Shown: one piece after another, positions 25,338 through 34,181 of the stretch
How positions within the stretch are numbered: position 1 is the stretch's first letter
How the letters are laid out: every line of letters begins with the position of its first letter
Assembly: GCA_949289295.1 (NCBI GenBank)
Contig: CASENM010000017.1
Coordinates: 57,674 to 121,673, forward strand
DNA: 64,000 bases
Source of the DNA: an uncultured Bacteroides sp.
GTDB taxonomy: Bacteria > Bacteroidota > Bacteroidia > Bacteroidales > Bacteroidaceae
Direction: 5' to 3'
Program-made: the position numbers and the translations under genes
The notes under the pieces: generated by a model
Databases searched by the model: none
What the model was told of the DNA's origin: nothing
Seen by the model: only the letters and a program-made list of their open reading frames with translations

Positions 25338-26673
25338 ACGCTTTCCGTCTTTCATATTGCTCTTTACCGTACATCAATGACTCAAACAAAAGTCCCGCCA
25401 AATATTTTCCGCCACGGAAATTGATGTGGGTATAGTCATAATTAGCCAGCGAGGGTTCACTCTCAACCATCCTGACCATACTTCCGTCACCTCCCATCGC
25501 ATCAAACATATTCCAGAACGCCACATGAGTCTCTGCAGCCAGCAATTGCTGATAACGTATCAGGCTCTTCACGGCAGGCATGGTGCGCAATTCTCCATTC
25601 TCATCTTTCGACTCGCGGTCGCCTACCCCCACTATCAGCAAGGATGCCTGGGGGAATGCCTCTTTCAGATAATTGACGACTTTCTCCATAGCTTCTGTAT
25701 AGTAGGCATAGTTCAACAAACCTTCGGAAGCTACATTCAATCCATACTGAAGAACTATCAGATCGTAGGTGCGCAAACGGTTATATTGCTGCAATACAGA
25801 CAAAGGCACATTCCGCAACTGCTGCCCGCTGCTGCCGCGTGTACTGAAATTATCCAACACGATTCCGTCTGCCGCATCCATTGAAGCCGCATAGAAGACA
25901 GGGACCGAATCAAAACGTTCCACCGTCCATCTTACCGCTCCTATCTGCGCGCCGACAGATACTGACTGAAGTTCCCCTGTACCTTTCAATTTGAATTCCT
26001 TGAATTTTCTTCCATTGACCGATGCGCTCAGCACCACCGAATCAGGAGCGATGAAATAACAGGAAGAAACCTGGCAAGTGTCGCCTTTCAGCTCTACGTA
26101 CGCCCCCTCTGAAGGGATTGCATACCGGTTCGACATATCCTGACGCGAACGGTCAAAATGAACAGAATCAGTTATGGAATGGCTTTCCCACCCGCCAAAC
26201 GACTGGCGGACTGTCGGACGGAATCCGGCAATCTTTGTGGTCATGCTCACATATCCCACCCCGTTTCCTCCGAAACGTCTTTGCAACATCCGCCTCAAAT
26301 CGCCTGTCAGGATGTCCGCTTCAATGAAGGAATCCCCGAAATAAGCGATACGGACAGGACGCCCCATTGTCTCCCGCTTACAGAGAGCTTCATAAAAATG
26401 AGACATTCCATGGCATGTGGAGTCTGCATAGTCCTCAATGCAGACAATCCCGCTCTTGCACGTATCCACAAAAGCGGGCTTTTCCGGCGGAGGAGGCAAC
26501 ATGACCGTATCGGAATCAGCCGGTTCTGCCACTTCCGGACGAATATCCGAAAGCAAGTCGACTCTCCGGAGCGGTTTCCCTCCTACCGACATGGAAGGAA
26601 GAAAATGCAAAGCCAGCAGTCCTACTACTACCAATAGTGCCAGCATGAAGGTGGCAAGCAATTTATTTTTCAT
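25324..26673 (-). CDS. SGNH-like hydrolase with N-terminal membrane anchor
   Basis: The 449-residue protein has a single N-terminal hydrophobic helix (LLATFMLALLVVVGLLALHF) as signal anchor, followed by about 60 low-complexity residues rich in Pro and Glu. SGNH motifs are IAYFGDSFIEADIL (catalytic Ser), LIVLQYGLNVASEG and the Asp-x-x-His-like YDYTHINFRGG. The large insert between blocks I and III carries beta-rich sequence like the carbohydrate-binding part of AlgX/AlgJ-type acetyltransferases. It is the first gene of the SGNH-SGNH-MBOAT unit, which is probably for O-acetylation of an exported polysaccharide. Confidence 0.87.
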   Translation of the reverse strand: MKNKLLATFMLALLVVVGLLALHFLPSMSVGGKPLRRVDLLSDIRPEVAEPADSDTVMLPPPPEKPAFVDTCKSGIVCIEDYADSTCHGMSHFYEALCKRETMGRPVRIAYFGDSFIEADILTGDLRRMLQRRFGGNGVGYVSMTTKIAGFRPTVRQSFGGWESHSITDSVHFDRSRQDMSNRYAIPSEGAYVELKGDTCQVSSCYFIAPDSVVLSASVNGRKFKEFKLKGTGELQSVSVGAQIGAVRWTVERFDSVPVFYAASMDAADGIVLDNFSTRGSSGQQLRNVPLSVLQQYNRLRTYDLIVLQYGLNVASEGLLNYAYYTEAMEKVVNYLKEAFPQASLLIVGVGDRESKDENGELRTMPAVKSLIRYQQLLAAETHVAFWNMFDAMGGDGSMVRMVESEPSLANYDYTHINFRGGKYLAGLLFESLMYGKEQYERRKAYEAD

Positions 26674-26701
26674 GAAAACACTTTATGCATAAAAAGTGCT
26701 G

Positions 26702-26709
26702 CAAAGATA
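26702..26709 (-). promoter_or_regulatory. Probable -7 element of the SGNH-MBOAT unit
   Basis: TATCTTTG on the minus strand, 28 bp before the ATG. The -33 position shows only GTTT. Confidence 0.5.
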
Positions 26710-26751
26710 GGCAAATTCAGAGACGAAAAAACGTTGGCCGTATGTTTTTTC

Positions 26752-26813
26752 ACAAAAAGGAAAGGGAGAGTGTGTCAAGATCCGGAACTTTCTTTCCGAC
26801 ACACTCTCCCCTT
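26752..26813 (-). terminator. Terminator of the efflux/lpxA-like operon
   Basis: GGGAGAGTGTGTC and GACACACTCTCCC are a perfect 13-bp stem. On the minus strand it is followed by TTTCCTTTTT. Confidence 0.8.
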
Positions 26814-26831
26814 TATGCAGTCCACCGCCGT

Positions 26832-27599
26832 TTAGCGGATGATACCTAATTTGGAACTCTCCACAAACTCAATGATGTTGTTGATTTCCTTACTGTTCGG
26901 CACCTGTTCACGGATACGGATCAGCGCATCGTGCTGAGAAGTATTGGCCTTATACAGAATACGATATGCCTGCGCGATGTGTTTGATCAATGTTTCCGAA
27001 AAACCGGCACGTTCCAGCACGATGGTATTGATGCTGTAGAACTCAATCGGTTCGTGAGCCGCCACAATATAAGGGGGGATATCTCTCACGAAACGGCATC
27101 CGCCCTGCACAACCGAGAATGTACCCAGCCGGGTGTTTCCCTGCATCAGCACATTCGAGGTCAGGATGGAATAGTCATAAACCGTACAGTTACCGGAAAT
27201 CTGCGAACCGTTCCCGATAATGCATTTATTTCCCACTGTCACGTCATGCGAGATACGTGCTCCCGTCATGATGAAGTTCCCGTCTCCGATTGAGGTATCA
27301 TGCCCGGCGTGAGTCGCACGGATAATCACCGCATTCTCTCGGATTGTATTGTTGTTTCCTATACGGGCAAAAGTCTCCTCACCCGTATAAGTGAAATCCT
27401 GCGGTGTAGCGGCAACTACCGCACCCTGATAAACGGTATTTCCGTTACCCATACGTGTACCGCTCATCAAGCTCGCATACGGCATAATCACGTTGTCATC
27501 GCCTATCTCCACATTCTTGTCGATATAGGCGAACGGATGAATCGTTACGTTTTTCCCGATCTTTGCAGAGGGATCCACATAAGCTAAAGGGCTAATCAT
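26832..27599 (-). CDS. lpxA: LpxA-type UDP-GlcNAc O-acyltransferase paralog
   Basis: The product has 255 residues from MISPLAYVDPSAKIGKNVTI. It is a left-handed beta-helix of hexapeptide repeats followed by a helical C-terminus (SETLIKHIAQAYRILYKA) as in LpxA. The catalytic His is in GARISHDVTVGN, and RFVRDIPPYIVAAHEP matches the LpxA substrate loop, so it should be an active ACP-dependent acyltransferase of lipid A synthesis. The usual Bacteroidota lpxA sits with lpxD and lpxC-fabZ. Here the gene is the last one of an RND efflux operon, so it may be a second copy with another acyl or sugar preference. In-frame Mets at 27605 and 27611 are alternatives. Confidence 0.85.
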   Translation of the reverse strand: MISPLAYVDPSAKIGKNVTIHPFAYIDKNVEIGDDNVIMPYASLMSGTRMGNGNTVYQGAVVAATPQDFTYTGEETFARIGNNNTIRENAVIIRATHAGHDTSIGDGNFIMTGARISHDVTVGNKCIIGNGSQISGNCTVYDYSILTSNVLMQGNTRLGTFSVVQGGCRFVRDIPPYIVAAHEPIEFYSINTIVLERAGFSETLIKHIAQAYRILYKANTSQHDALIRIREQVPNSKEINNIIEFVESSKLGIIR

Positions 27600-27626
27600 A
27601 GTCATATACAATTTATTTTAAGGTTT

Positions 27627-29012
27627 TTAATTTCTGCCTCCGCCCAATGCACTGTACAGGTTGATGACAGCCTGCAGACGCTGGAAGTTATCCGACACTT
27701 CCGTCAGCTGGGCGCTCAGCAGGTTCTGCTGTGAGGTCAGTATTTCCAGATAAGTGGCGTCACCGCTCTGGAACAGGGCCTTCGTATAAGTGACGGCCTT
27801 ATCCAACTGATCCACCTGCTGACGGTCATGCAGCATCTTCTTGTTCTGTGTGTCATACAGCATCAGGGCATCGCTCACTTCCTGACCGGCTTCGAGAATT
27901 GTCTGCTGGTAGTTCATCTGCGCAATCTTTTCTTCCGCTTTCGATACTTTCAGGTTCGCAATCAGTTTGCCGTTATTGAAAATAGGCTGGGTGAGTGAAG
28001 CGATGGCGCTGAGAATCACCTTGCCCGGATTGACAATCGCCGCACCCGCACTGTTGGTCCATCCTGCCGTACCGCTGATGGTGATGCTCGGATAGAATGC
28101 CGAACGGGCCTGGTTGGTCGTATAGTACGCGCTTGCCAACGACATTTCAGCTACCTTCACGTCCGGACGGTTTTCCAGAAGCTGCAAAGGCACACCCACC
28201 ATCAGTTCGTCGGGTACAGTCTGGGCATCCAGCGTACTGCGGTCGATATGCTGGGGTGTCTTGGCCAGCAGCACACACAGAGAGTTCTCGGTCTCGCGTA
28301 CCTGGCGGCGCAGGTCAAGCAGCGAAGCCTCTATCTGATGGTAGGCGGCACGCATCTGCGCCACGGCTGCCTCGGTAGTCATGCCGGCAATCTTCATGGC
28401 TTCCATCGCACGCACATTCTCCTTATAAATATCCACAGTCTGTGCGGTAATGTCCACCTGACGGTCCAGCATCAGCAAGGAATAATAAATGTTGGCAATG
28501 CCTCCGATAATCTGCGAGCGTACAGCCTGCTGCGAATACTGGCTCTGCAGATAGGCCGCGCGCTGCCCGCGTTTCGCATTCAGCAGCTTGCCGAACAAGT
28601 CAATCTCCCAACTTGCCGCCACAGGCAACTGATAGGTCTTGCTGGTCTTCGACTTGTCGAAACTGCTCAAGGTCCCCTGAGGCACCAGATTGAACGACGG
28701 CAGATAAGCCAGTTTGGCGGCGGTCAGCATCACCTTCGCTTCTTCCACACGGAGAATGGCAGCCTGCATGTCTACATTATTCGCCAGTCCTTCTTCAATC
28801 AAAGCCTGCAACTGCGGATCGCGGAACACTTCTTTCCACGGAAGATTGCCCATATTCGCCGTATCGGTAACAGCCAACGTGTCCGTTTCTGATACCGGGT
28901 CACGATAGATGCCTGAGGCATCTATCGTTTCCGGACGATCATAAGCTCTGTAGATGTGGCAGCTGCTCATCATGGCAGCCAGACACATCATTCCTATTAT
29001 CTGTTTCTTCAT
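27627..29012 (-). CDS. Outer-membrane efflux lipoprotein, TolC/NodT family
   Basis: The product has about 461 residues from MKKQIIGMMCLAAMMSSCHI, a lipoprotein signal with the Cys near residue 18. Two repeats of the outer-membrane efflux protein family follow, with WKEVFRDPQLQALIEEGLANN, AASWEIDLFGKLLNAKRGQ and, in the second half, RPDVKVAEMSLASAYYTT and ALFQSGDATYLEILTSQQNL. It forms the trimeric outer-membrane channel of the pump encoded just upstream. Its open frame overlaps the permease stop by four bases if the Met at 29024 is used; the Met at 29012 gives a better signal peptide. Confidence 0.94.
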   Translation of the reverse strand: MKKQIIGMMCLAAMMSSCHIYRAYDRPETIDASGIYRDPVSETDTLAVTDTANMGNLPWKEVFRDPQLQALIEEGLANNVDMQAAILRVEEAKVMLTAAKLAYLPSFNLVPQGTLSSFDKSKTSKTYQLPVAASWEIDLFGKLLNAKRGQRAAYLQSQYSQQAVRSQIIGGIANIYYSLLMLDRQVDITAQTVDIYKENVRAMEAMKIAGMTTEAAVAQMRAAYHQIEASLLDLRRQVRETENSLCVLLAKTPQHIDRSTLDAQTVPDELMVGVPLQLLENRPDVKVAEMSLASAYYTTNQARSAFYPSITISGTAGWTNSAGAAIVNPGKVILSAIASLTQPIFNNGKLIANLKVSKAEEKIAQMNYQQTILEAGQEVSDALMLYDTQNKKMLHDRQQVDQLDKAVTYTKALFQSGDATYLEILTSQQNLLSAQLTEVSDNFQRLQAVINLYSALGGGRN

Positions 29013-29020
29013 TATCGTCA

Positions 29021-32000
29021 TCATTTAATATTAGGAGAATACTGTTCAATTTCTGCTTCCACTTCGCTTTCATCCAGGCTATCCCATTCCATCGGCTTAA
29101 CCTTTTCTTGCAGCCACTGGAACAATACGAACAGCACCGGCACAATGAATATCTGGAAAATCATACCGATCAACATACCTCCGATGGCAGAAGCACCCAG
29201 CGTACGGTTACCATGAGCACCTACACCGAAAGCGAACATCAACGGAAGCAGACCGATAATCATCGCCAACGAAGTCATCAGAATCGGTCGCAGACGGGCG
29301 GAAGCACCGAGGACGGCGGCCCATGAGATACTCATACCCTGCTTGCGACGGTCAAGGGCGAATTCCACAATCAGAATCGCGTTCTTGGCCAACAGACCCA
29401 TCAACATGATCAACGCAATCTGCATATAGATGTCGTTCGACATGGTTCCCAATATCATCTTCAGTGCCGGGATGCTTCCCAGTGCGGAGAATCCGTTGAC
29501 GAACAGGAAGCTTCCCAACAGACCGCAAGGGATGGAGAGCAATACGGCCAAAGGCAACAGATAACTTTCGTACTGCGCGCTCAGCAACAGGTAGACGAAC
29601 ACCAGACAGAGCACGAAGATGATGCCTGTGGTATTGGTGGTCTGGGCTTCCTCACGTGCCATACCTCCCAACTCGTAACCGAATCCGGCCGGCAGGTTCT
29701 GGTCGGCCACTTCGGCAATGGCCTGCAAGGCCTGACCGGAAGTATAGCCGGCAGCCGGAGAAACCATCACCTGAATGGATGTGTACAGGTTGAAACGGCT
29801 GATCACATCCGGACCGTAAATCTTCTTCATGGTCACAAACTGCGAGATCGGAGCCATCTCACCGTCGCTGCCGCGCACCTTGATGCCCTTCAGCGACTCC
29901 ATGTTCTTCGTCGCATCCGGTTCTGCCTGGATCATCACACGGTACATCTTACCGAAGCTGTTGAAGTTCGACGCATAGATACCGCCGAAGTAACCTTGCA
30001 TGGTGGTCAGGATGTCGCTCGGACTGATACCGGCCTTCTTACAGGCAGCCGCATCGATATCCAGCTGATACTGCGGGAAGCTCGGGTTGAAGTTGGTCGA
30101 GGCCGAATTGATTTCCGGACGCGCCTGCAAGGCGGCGATGTAATCATTCACTACCTGGAAGAAGTGGTCCAGGCTACCGCCGGTCTTGTCCTGCATGTTC
30201 AACTCGATATCGGTCGAAATGGAGTAACCCGGAATCATAGGAGGCGCGAAGAACAATACCTGCGCGTCCTTGAATAGCTTCTGTGAGCGCATGAACAGCG
30301 AGGCGACCACAATGTCCGAACTCTGCTGAGTGGTACGTTCTTCCCAGTCCTTCAGCTTGATGATGATAGAACCGTACGAAGGTCCCTGACCGCTACCGAT
30401 GAAGCTGAAACCGGAAATCACGGTACGCGACTGCACGGCCGGATCCACCGCAATCAGGCTGTCCACCTTGTTCAACACTTCCTGCGCACGTTCCTGTGAA
30501 GTGCCCGGCGGCAAAGTCACGGCACCCATGATGGTACCGGTATCTTCGTTCGGAATCATACCTGTCGGAGTGATGTTCATGAACACTACCAGCAGGGCAA
30601 TCGTACCTCCCACCAATCCGACAGACAGCCATCTCTTATGGATAAAAAACACGACACGTTTCTTATATTTGGCCAGAAGCGAGCTGTAGGAACGGTTGAA
30701 CGACTGCTTGAACTTGTCGGTGGTCATGCCGGCCAAAGCCAGGATACTGATGATGATGAACAACGGGCAGAGCACCGGATGCTCCTCGAAGCTGAACATG
30801 CCGAAAATCATACCCAGAATGGCGACAACCGTAAAGAGAATCACCATCTTCGGGTTCATCCAACGGCCGAGAGCGTCCGTATACCGGGCCACCATGATCT
30901 TGCGCGACTCCTTGTAAGCCGTACCCATACGCTCTTTCAGCGTGGATTCAGAATTGTGGGGCTTCAGGAACAGCGCACACAGGGCCGGAGAAAGCGTCAG
31001 CGCGTTCAATGCGGAGAATCCGATGGAGATGGCCATGGTCAGACCGAACTGCTGGTAGAACGTACCGGCCGTACCGCTCATGAAACTTACCGGGATGAAC
31101 ACGGACATCATCACCAAGGTAATGGAAACGATGGCACCGCCCAATTCGCTCATCGCGTCGATGGAAGCCTCACGCGTGGACTTATATCCCTGGTCCAGCT
31201 TGGCATGGACTCCCTCGACGACGACTATGGCATCGTCGACGACTATGGCAATCGCAAGCACCATCGCGGACAAGGTCAGCAAGTTGATACTGAAGCCGAT
31301 CAGCTTCAGGGCAAAGAACGTCGCGATCAACGCCACCGGAATGGCGATGGCCGGAATCAATGTAGAACGCATATCCTGCAAGAAGATATACACCACGATG
31401 AACACCAGAATAAAGGCCTCGATCAGAGTCTTGATTACCTCATGGATAGAAGCGAACAAGAAGTCGTTGGCACTCTGTGCGATATTGATACCCAATCCTT
31501 CGGGAAGGTTCTTCTCATATTCGGCAAGCACCTTTTCCAGATTCTGGATGGTTTCCGTCGCGTTGGTACCCGCCATCTGGTAAATGATACAGGACACCGC
31601 CTTGTGACCGTTCACCATGTTGTTGAAGTTATAGGTCAGACGGCCCAGCTCCATTTCGGCCACGTCGCCCAGACGGAGCACTTCACCGTCGGGGAGCGCC
31701 TTGATGACGATGTCGCTGAACTCGGTGGTGCTCGACAGACGTCCCTTGTAACGGATCGTATATTGGAACGACTGGTTTCCGCGCTCACCGAACTGACCCG
31801 GAGCAGCCTCTATATTCTGCTCGGACAAAGCGGCACGGATGTCACTCGGCACCAGCTTGTACTGGGCCATCACATCCGGCTTCAGCCAGATACGCATGGA
31901 GTAGTCGGTACCCATCACGTTCGCGTCACCCACACCGCTCACACGCTTGATTTCAGGAATCAGGTTGATGCTGGCGTAGTTCTCAAGGAACTCGATGTTG

Positions 32001-32449
32001 TATTTGTCCTCCTTGTCATAGATGGAGAAGATCATCAGCATGGAAGTCTGACGCTTCATGGTGGTCACACCGACCTGGGTTACTTCGGCCGGCAGCAGAC
32101 CCTGTGCCTGTGTCACACGGTTCTGCACATTGACCTGAGCCATATCCGGGTCAGTACCCTGGTTGAAATATACTGTGATACGTGCCGAACCGTTGTTCGT
32201 AGCGGTAGACTGCATGTACATCATGTTTTCCACACCGTTGATCTGGTCCTCAAGCGGAGAGATGACGGAGTTCAACACAGCCTGCGCATTGGCACCTGTA
32301 TAGGTCGCACTCACCGAAACGGTAGGAGGCGCGATGTCCGGATACTGGGTGATTGGCAGAGTAGCCAAACCGATAAGACCCAAGATTACCAACAAGATGG
32401 AGATTACGGTTGATAATACCGGACGGTTAATAAATTTATCTAGTTTCAT
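29021..32449 (-). CDS. RND efflux permease (HAE1 family) with an extra hydrophobic insert
   Basis: The 1142-residue inner-membrane protein is about 100 longer than AcrB. It begins MKLDKFINRPVLSTVISILL; the periplasmic porter regions and the proton-relay Asp pair in VLAIAIVVDDAIVVVEGVHA are present, as is GLLAKNAILIVEFALDR in helix 10. It exports drugs, bile acids or lipids using the proton gradient. The extra length lies after helix 6 (about residues 505-600), where two additional hydrophobic stretches (MVILFTVVAILGMIFGMF and LCPLFIIISILALAGM) precede the normal helix 7 region. It is in an operon with adaptor, outer-membrane factor and an LpxA paralog. Confidence 0.96.
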   Translation of the reverse strand: MKLDKFINRPVLSTVISILLVILGLIGLATLPITQYPDIAPPTVSVSATYTGANAQAVLNSVISPLEDQINGVENMMYMQSTATNNGSARITVYFNQGTDPDMAQVNVQNRVTQAQGLLPAEVTQVGVTTMKRQTSMLMIFSIYDKEDKYNIEFLENYASINLIPEIKRVSGVGDANVMGTDYSMRIWLKPDVMAQYKLVPSDIRAALSEQNIEAAPGQFGERGNQSFQYTIRYKGRLSSTTEFSDIVIKALPDGEVLRLGDVAEMELGRLTYNFNNMVNGHKAVSCIIYQMAGTNATETIQNLEKVLAEYEKNLPEGLGINIAQSANDFLFASIHEVIKTLIEAFILVFIVVYIFLQDMRSTLIPAIAIPVALIATFFALKLIGFSINLLTLSAMVLAIAIVVDDAIVVVEGVHAKLDQGYKSTREASIDAMSELGGAIVSITLVMMSVFIPVSFMSGTAGTFYQQFGLTMAISIGFSALNALTLSPALCALFLKPHNSESTLKERMGTAYKESRKIMVARYTDALGRWMNPKMVILFTVVAILGMIFGMFSFEEHPVLCPLFIIISILALAGMTTDKFKQSFNRSYSSLLAKYKKRVVFFIHKRWLSVGLVGGTIALLVVFMNITPTGMIPNEDTGTIMGAVTLPPGTSQERAQEVLNKVDSLIAVDPAVQSRTVISGFSFIGSGQGPSYGSIIIKLKDWEERTTQQSSDIVVASLFMRSQKLFKDAQVLFFAPPMIPGYSISTDIELNMQDKTGGSLDHFFQVVNDYIAALQARPEINSASTNFNPSFPQYQLDIDAAACKKAGISPSDILTTMQGYFGGIYASNFNSFGKMYRVMIQAEPDATKNMESLKGIKVRGSDGEMAPISQFVTMKKIYGPDVISRFNLYTSIQVMVSPAAGYTSGQALQAIAEVADQNLPAGFGYELGGMAREEAQTTNTTGIIFVLCLVFVYLLLSAQYESYLLPLAVLLSIPCGLLGSFLFVNGFSALGSIPALKMILGTMSNDIYMQIALIMLMGLLAKNAILIVEFALDRRKQGMSISWAAVLGASARLRPILMTSLAMIIGLLPLMFAFGVGAHGNRTLGASAIGGMLIGMIFQIFIVPVLFVLFQWLQEKVKPMEWDSLDESEVEAEIEQYSPNIK

Positions 32450-32490
32450 TCTCTATATACCTTATATTATATAACGATATTACGTGCTGA

Positions 32491-33699
32491 TCAATTAAAA
32501 GCAGTGGCCAGATTTCCTTCCTTCTGGTCTTTCAATGCCTGCTGATACTTGGCTTCCTTCTGTGCCGGAGTGATCGGAGTGATCTTCATGCCGTCGCTCA
32601 GACGAGTGACACCCTCAATGGCAATCTTTTCGCCCGATTTCAATCCGTCAAGCACAATATAGTTCTTTCCGTCGTTCAGATTCGAAATCTTGACCTCTGT
32701 GTATTTTACAGTGCTGTCCGGCTGCAGGACATACACGAACTTCTTGTCCTGAATTTCAACGGTAGCCGACTGAGGAACCAGCAATACATTCTCCATCGTG
32801 TAAGGGAAGATCACATTCGCCATACCTCCGCTCCGCAACACATTCGCCTTGTTCGGGAAAATGGCACGCATGCTCACCGAGCCGGTTGTCTGGTCAATCA
32901 CGCCGCTCACCGCATCGATTTTCCCTTGCTCGTCATAGATACTGCCGTCTGCCAGTTCAAGCTGCACGGCCGGCATCTTCTGCAGCTGCTCTTTCAGGCT
33001 GCCTCCGGCCTTTGTCAGGTTCAGCAACTCCTTTTCTGTCAGCGAGAAGTAGACATACATGTCACCGATCTGGGAAACTGTAGTCAGCGGTTCAGCCACC
33101 GACGGACTTACCAATGCACCGATACGGTACGGGAAAGTGCCGATCACGCCGTCCGACGGGCTTGTCACCGTACAGAAGTCCAGATTCTGCTTGGCTGAGG
33201 TATAAGAGGCCTCCGCCTGAGCCAACGAAGCTTTTGCCGTCAGCAGGTTGTTGACAGCGGTCTGGTATTCAAAGTCACTGATAATTTTCTGTTCGTGCAG
33301 CATTTTTTTGTTGGCTTCCGTCTCGGTCAGCGTCTTCAGATTGGCCTTTGCCGATTCCACTCCGGCAGCGGCCTGGTCAAAAGCAGCCTGATACTGGGTC
33401 GGGTCAATCTGGAACAACGCCTGCCCCTTATGCACAGTGGCACCTTCATCCACACAAAGTTTCACAATAAAGCCTGACACCTGCGGACGGATTTCGATAT
33501 CCTGCAAACCTTTGATTGTAGCCGGATATCTCGTAGACTGGTTACTTGAGGTCGCCGTCACTTCCTGTACAGCAAACTCATCGTCACCCATTCTTCCGCT
33601 CTGACTGCTACAAGCAGCCAATGCCGATACCCCCAATGCCAAAAGGGTTACCCGGCCAAAAGAAATACACTTGTTTCTTTTCTTTTCCATATTATTCAT
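32491..33699 (-). CDS. RND efflux periplasmic adaptor (membrane fusion protein)
   Basis: The 402-residue lipoprotein has a signal ending ALGVSALAACSS (lipid Cys near 30). The usual adaptor order is seen: lipoyl half DIEIRPQVSGFIVKLCVDEG, coiled-coil hairpin (about residues 105-175), second lipoyl half, beta-barrel and membrane-proximal domain with SVSMRAIFPNKANVLRSGGM. It bridges the permease and the TolC-like channel. It is the first gene of the pump operon. An in-frame Met three codons later (33690) is an alternative start. Confidence 0.95.
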   Translation of the reverse strand: MNNMEKKRNKCISFGRVTLLALGVSALAACSSQSGRMGDDEFAVQEVTATSSNQSTRYPATIKGLQDIEIRPQVSGFIVKLCVDEGATVHKGQALFQIDPTQYQAAFDQAAAGVESAKANLKTLTETEANKKMLHEQKIISDFEYQTAVNNLLTAKASLAQAEASYTSAKQNLDFCTVTSPSDGVIGTFPYRIGALVSPSVAEPLTTVSQIGDMYVYFSLTEKELLNLTKAGGSLKEQLQKMPAVQLELADGSIYDEQGKIDAVSGVIDQTTGSVSMRAIFPNKANVLRSGGMANVIFPYTMENVLLVPQSATVEIQDKKFVYVLQPDSTVKYTEVKISNLNDGKNYIVLDGLKSGEKIAIEGVTRLSDGMKITPITPAQKEAKYQQALKDQKEGNLATAFN

Positions 33700-33730
33700 C
33701 TTAAAACAATTAATATTTTACCTTAACCTT

Positions 33731-33774
33731 ACAAAACCTTTTCCAGGTTTTACAGTCTACAGTGTGCAAAGATA
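33731..33774 (-). promoter_or_regulatory. Pump operon -7 element and leader hairpin
   Basis: TATCTTTG on the minus strand at 33767-33774. The transcribed leader then holds AAAACC-n7-GGTTTT (33733-33752), a small hairpin without a T run. TTTG is 16 bp upstream of the -7, shorter than usual. Confidence 0.5.
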
Positions 33775-33961
33775 GGGAAAAAAAACTCTGCAAAAACTTC
33801 CGTTAACTAAGAATAACCATAAAACGAAGTTTGAACGAATTTATCTGACCAACCGGCAAATTCAACCGACCAATTTTTTAACGCACAGCCTGTAATGCAG
33901 ATGAAAAGGTGGCAATATGACAAAATTTCAGTCTGCAGGAAACCCGGATACAGGCAACGGG

Positions 33962-34024
33962 AAAACGCTTCGGCGTTTCCGGCCAAACGTCCCGTCGTTT
34001 CAACCAAAACGCCGAAGCGTTTTT
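33962..34024. repeat. Cluster of three AAACGC-type mini-hairpins (copy 2)
   Basis: Units AAACGCTTCGGCGTTT, AAACGTCCCGTCGTTT and AAACGCCGAAGCGTTT are spaced about 22 bp apart. The outer two are identical to units in the 9520-9582 cluster. The rest of the 482 bp gap (33700-34181) holds the two divergent promoters and nothing else that I can recognise. Confidence 0.8.
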
Positions 34025-34134
34025 CCAAAAAGACACGCCGGCGAAGCGAACTGACATTCTGTCAGAATTTCCTGCTTTCAGAAACAATTTACAGAAATTA
34101 AACATAAAAAATCTCCTATTTATCAATTTATTTC

Positions 34135-34142
34135 TACATTTG
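34135..34142 (+). promoter_or_regulatory. Probable -7 element of maeB
   Basis: TACATTTG, 40 bp before the chosen ATG at 34182. It overlaps the upstream in-frame Met at 34140 and so argues against that start. Confidence 0.5.
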
Positions 34143-34181
34143 CGTGCATTTTCATCAGAAACTTACCTAATAGATATAAGT

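Noticed and set aside
30638-32413. 591-codon open frame on the plus strand opposite the RND permease
   Set aside because: It is the mirror of a strongly coding gene with skewed third positions, its translation is His/Gln/Arg-rich without family wording, and it has no promoter.
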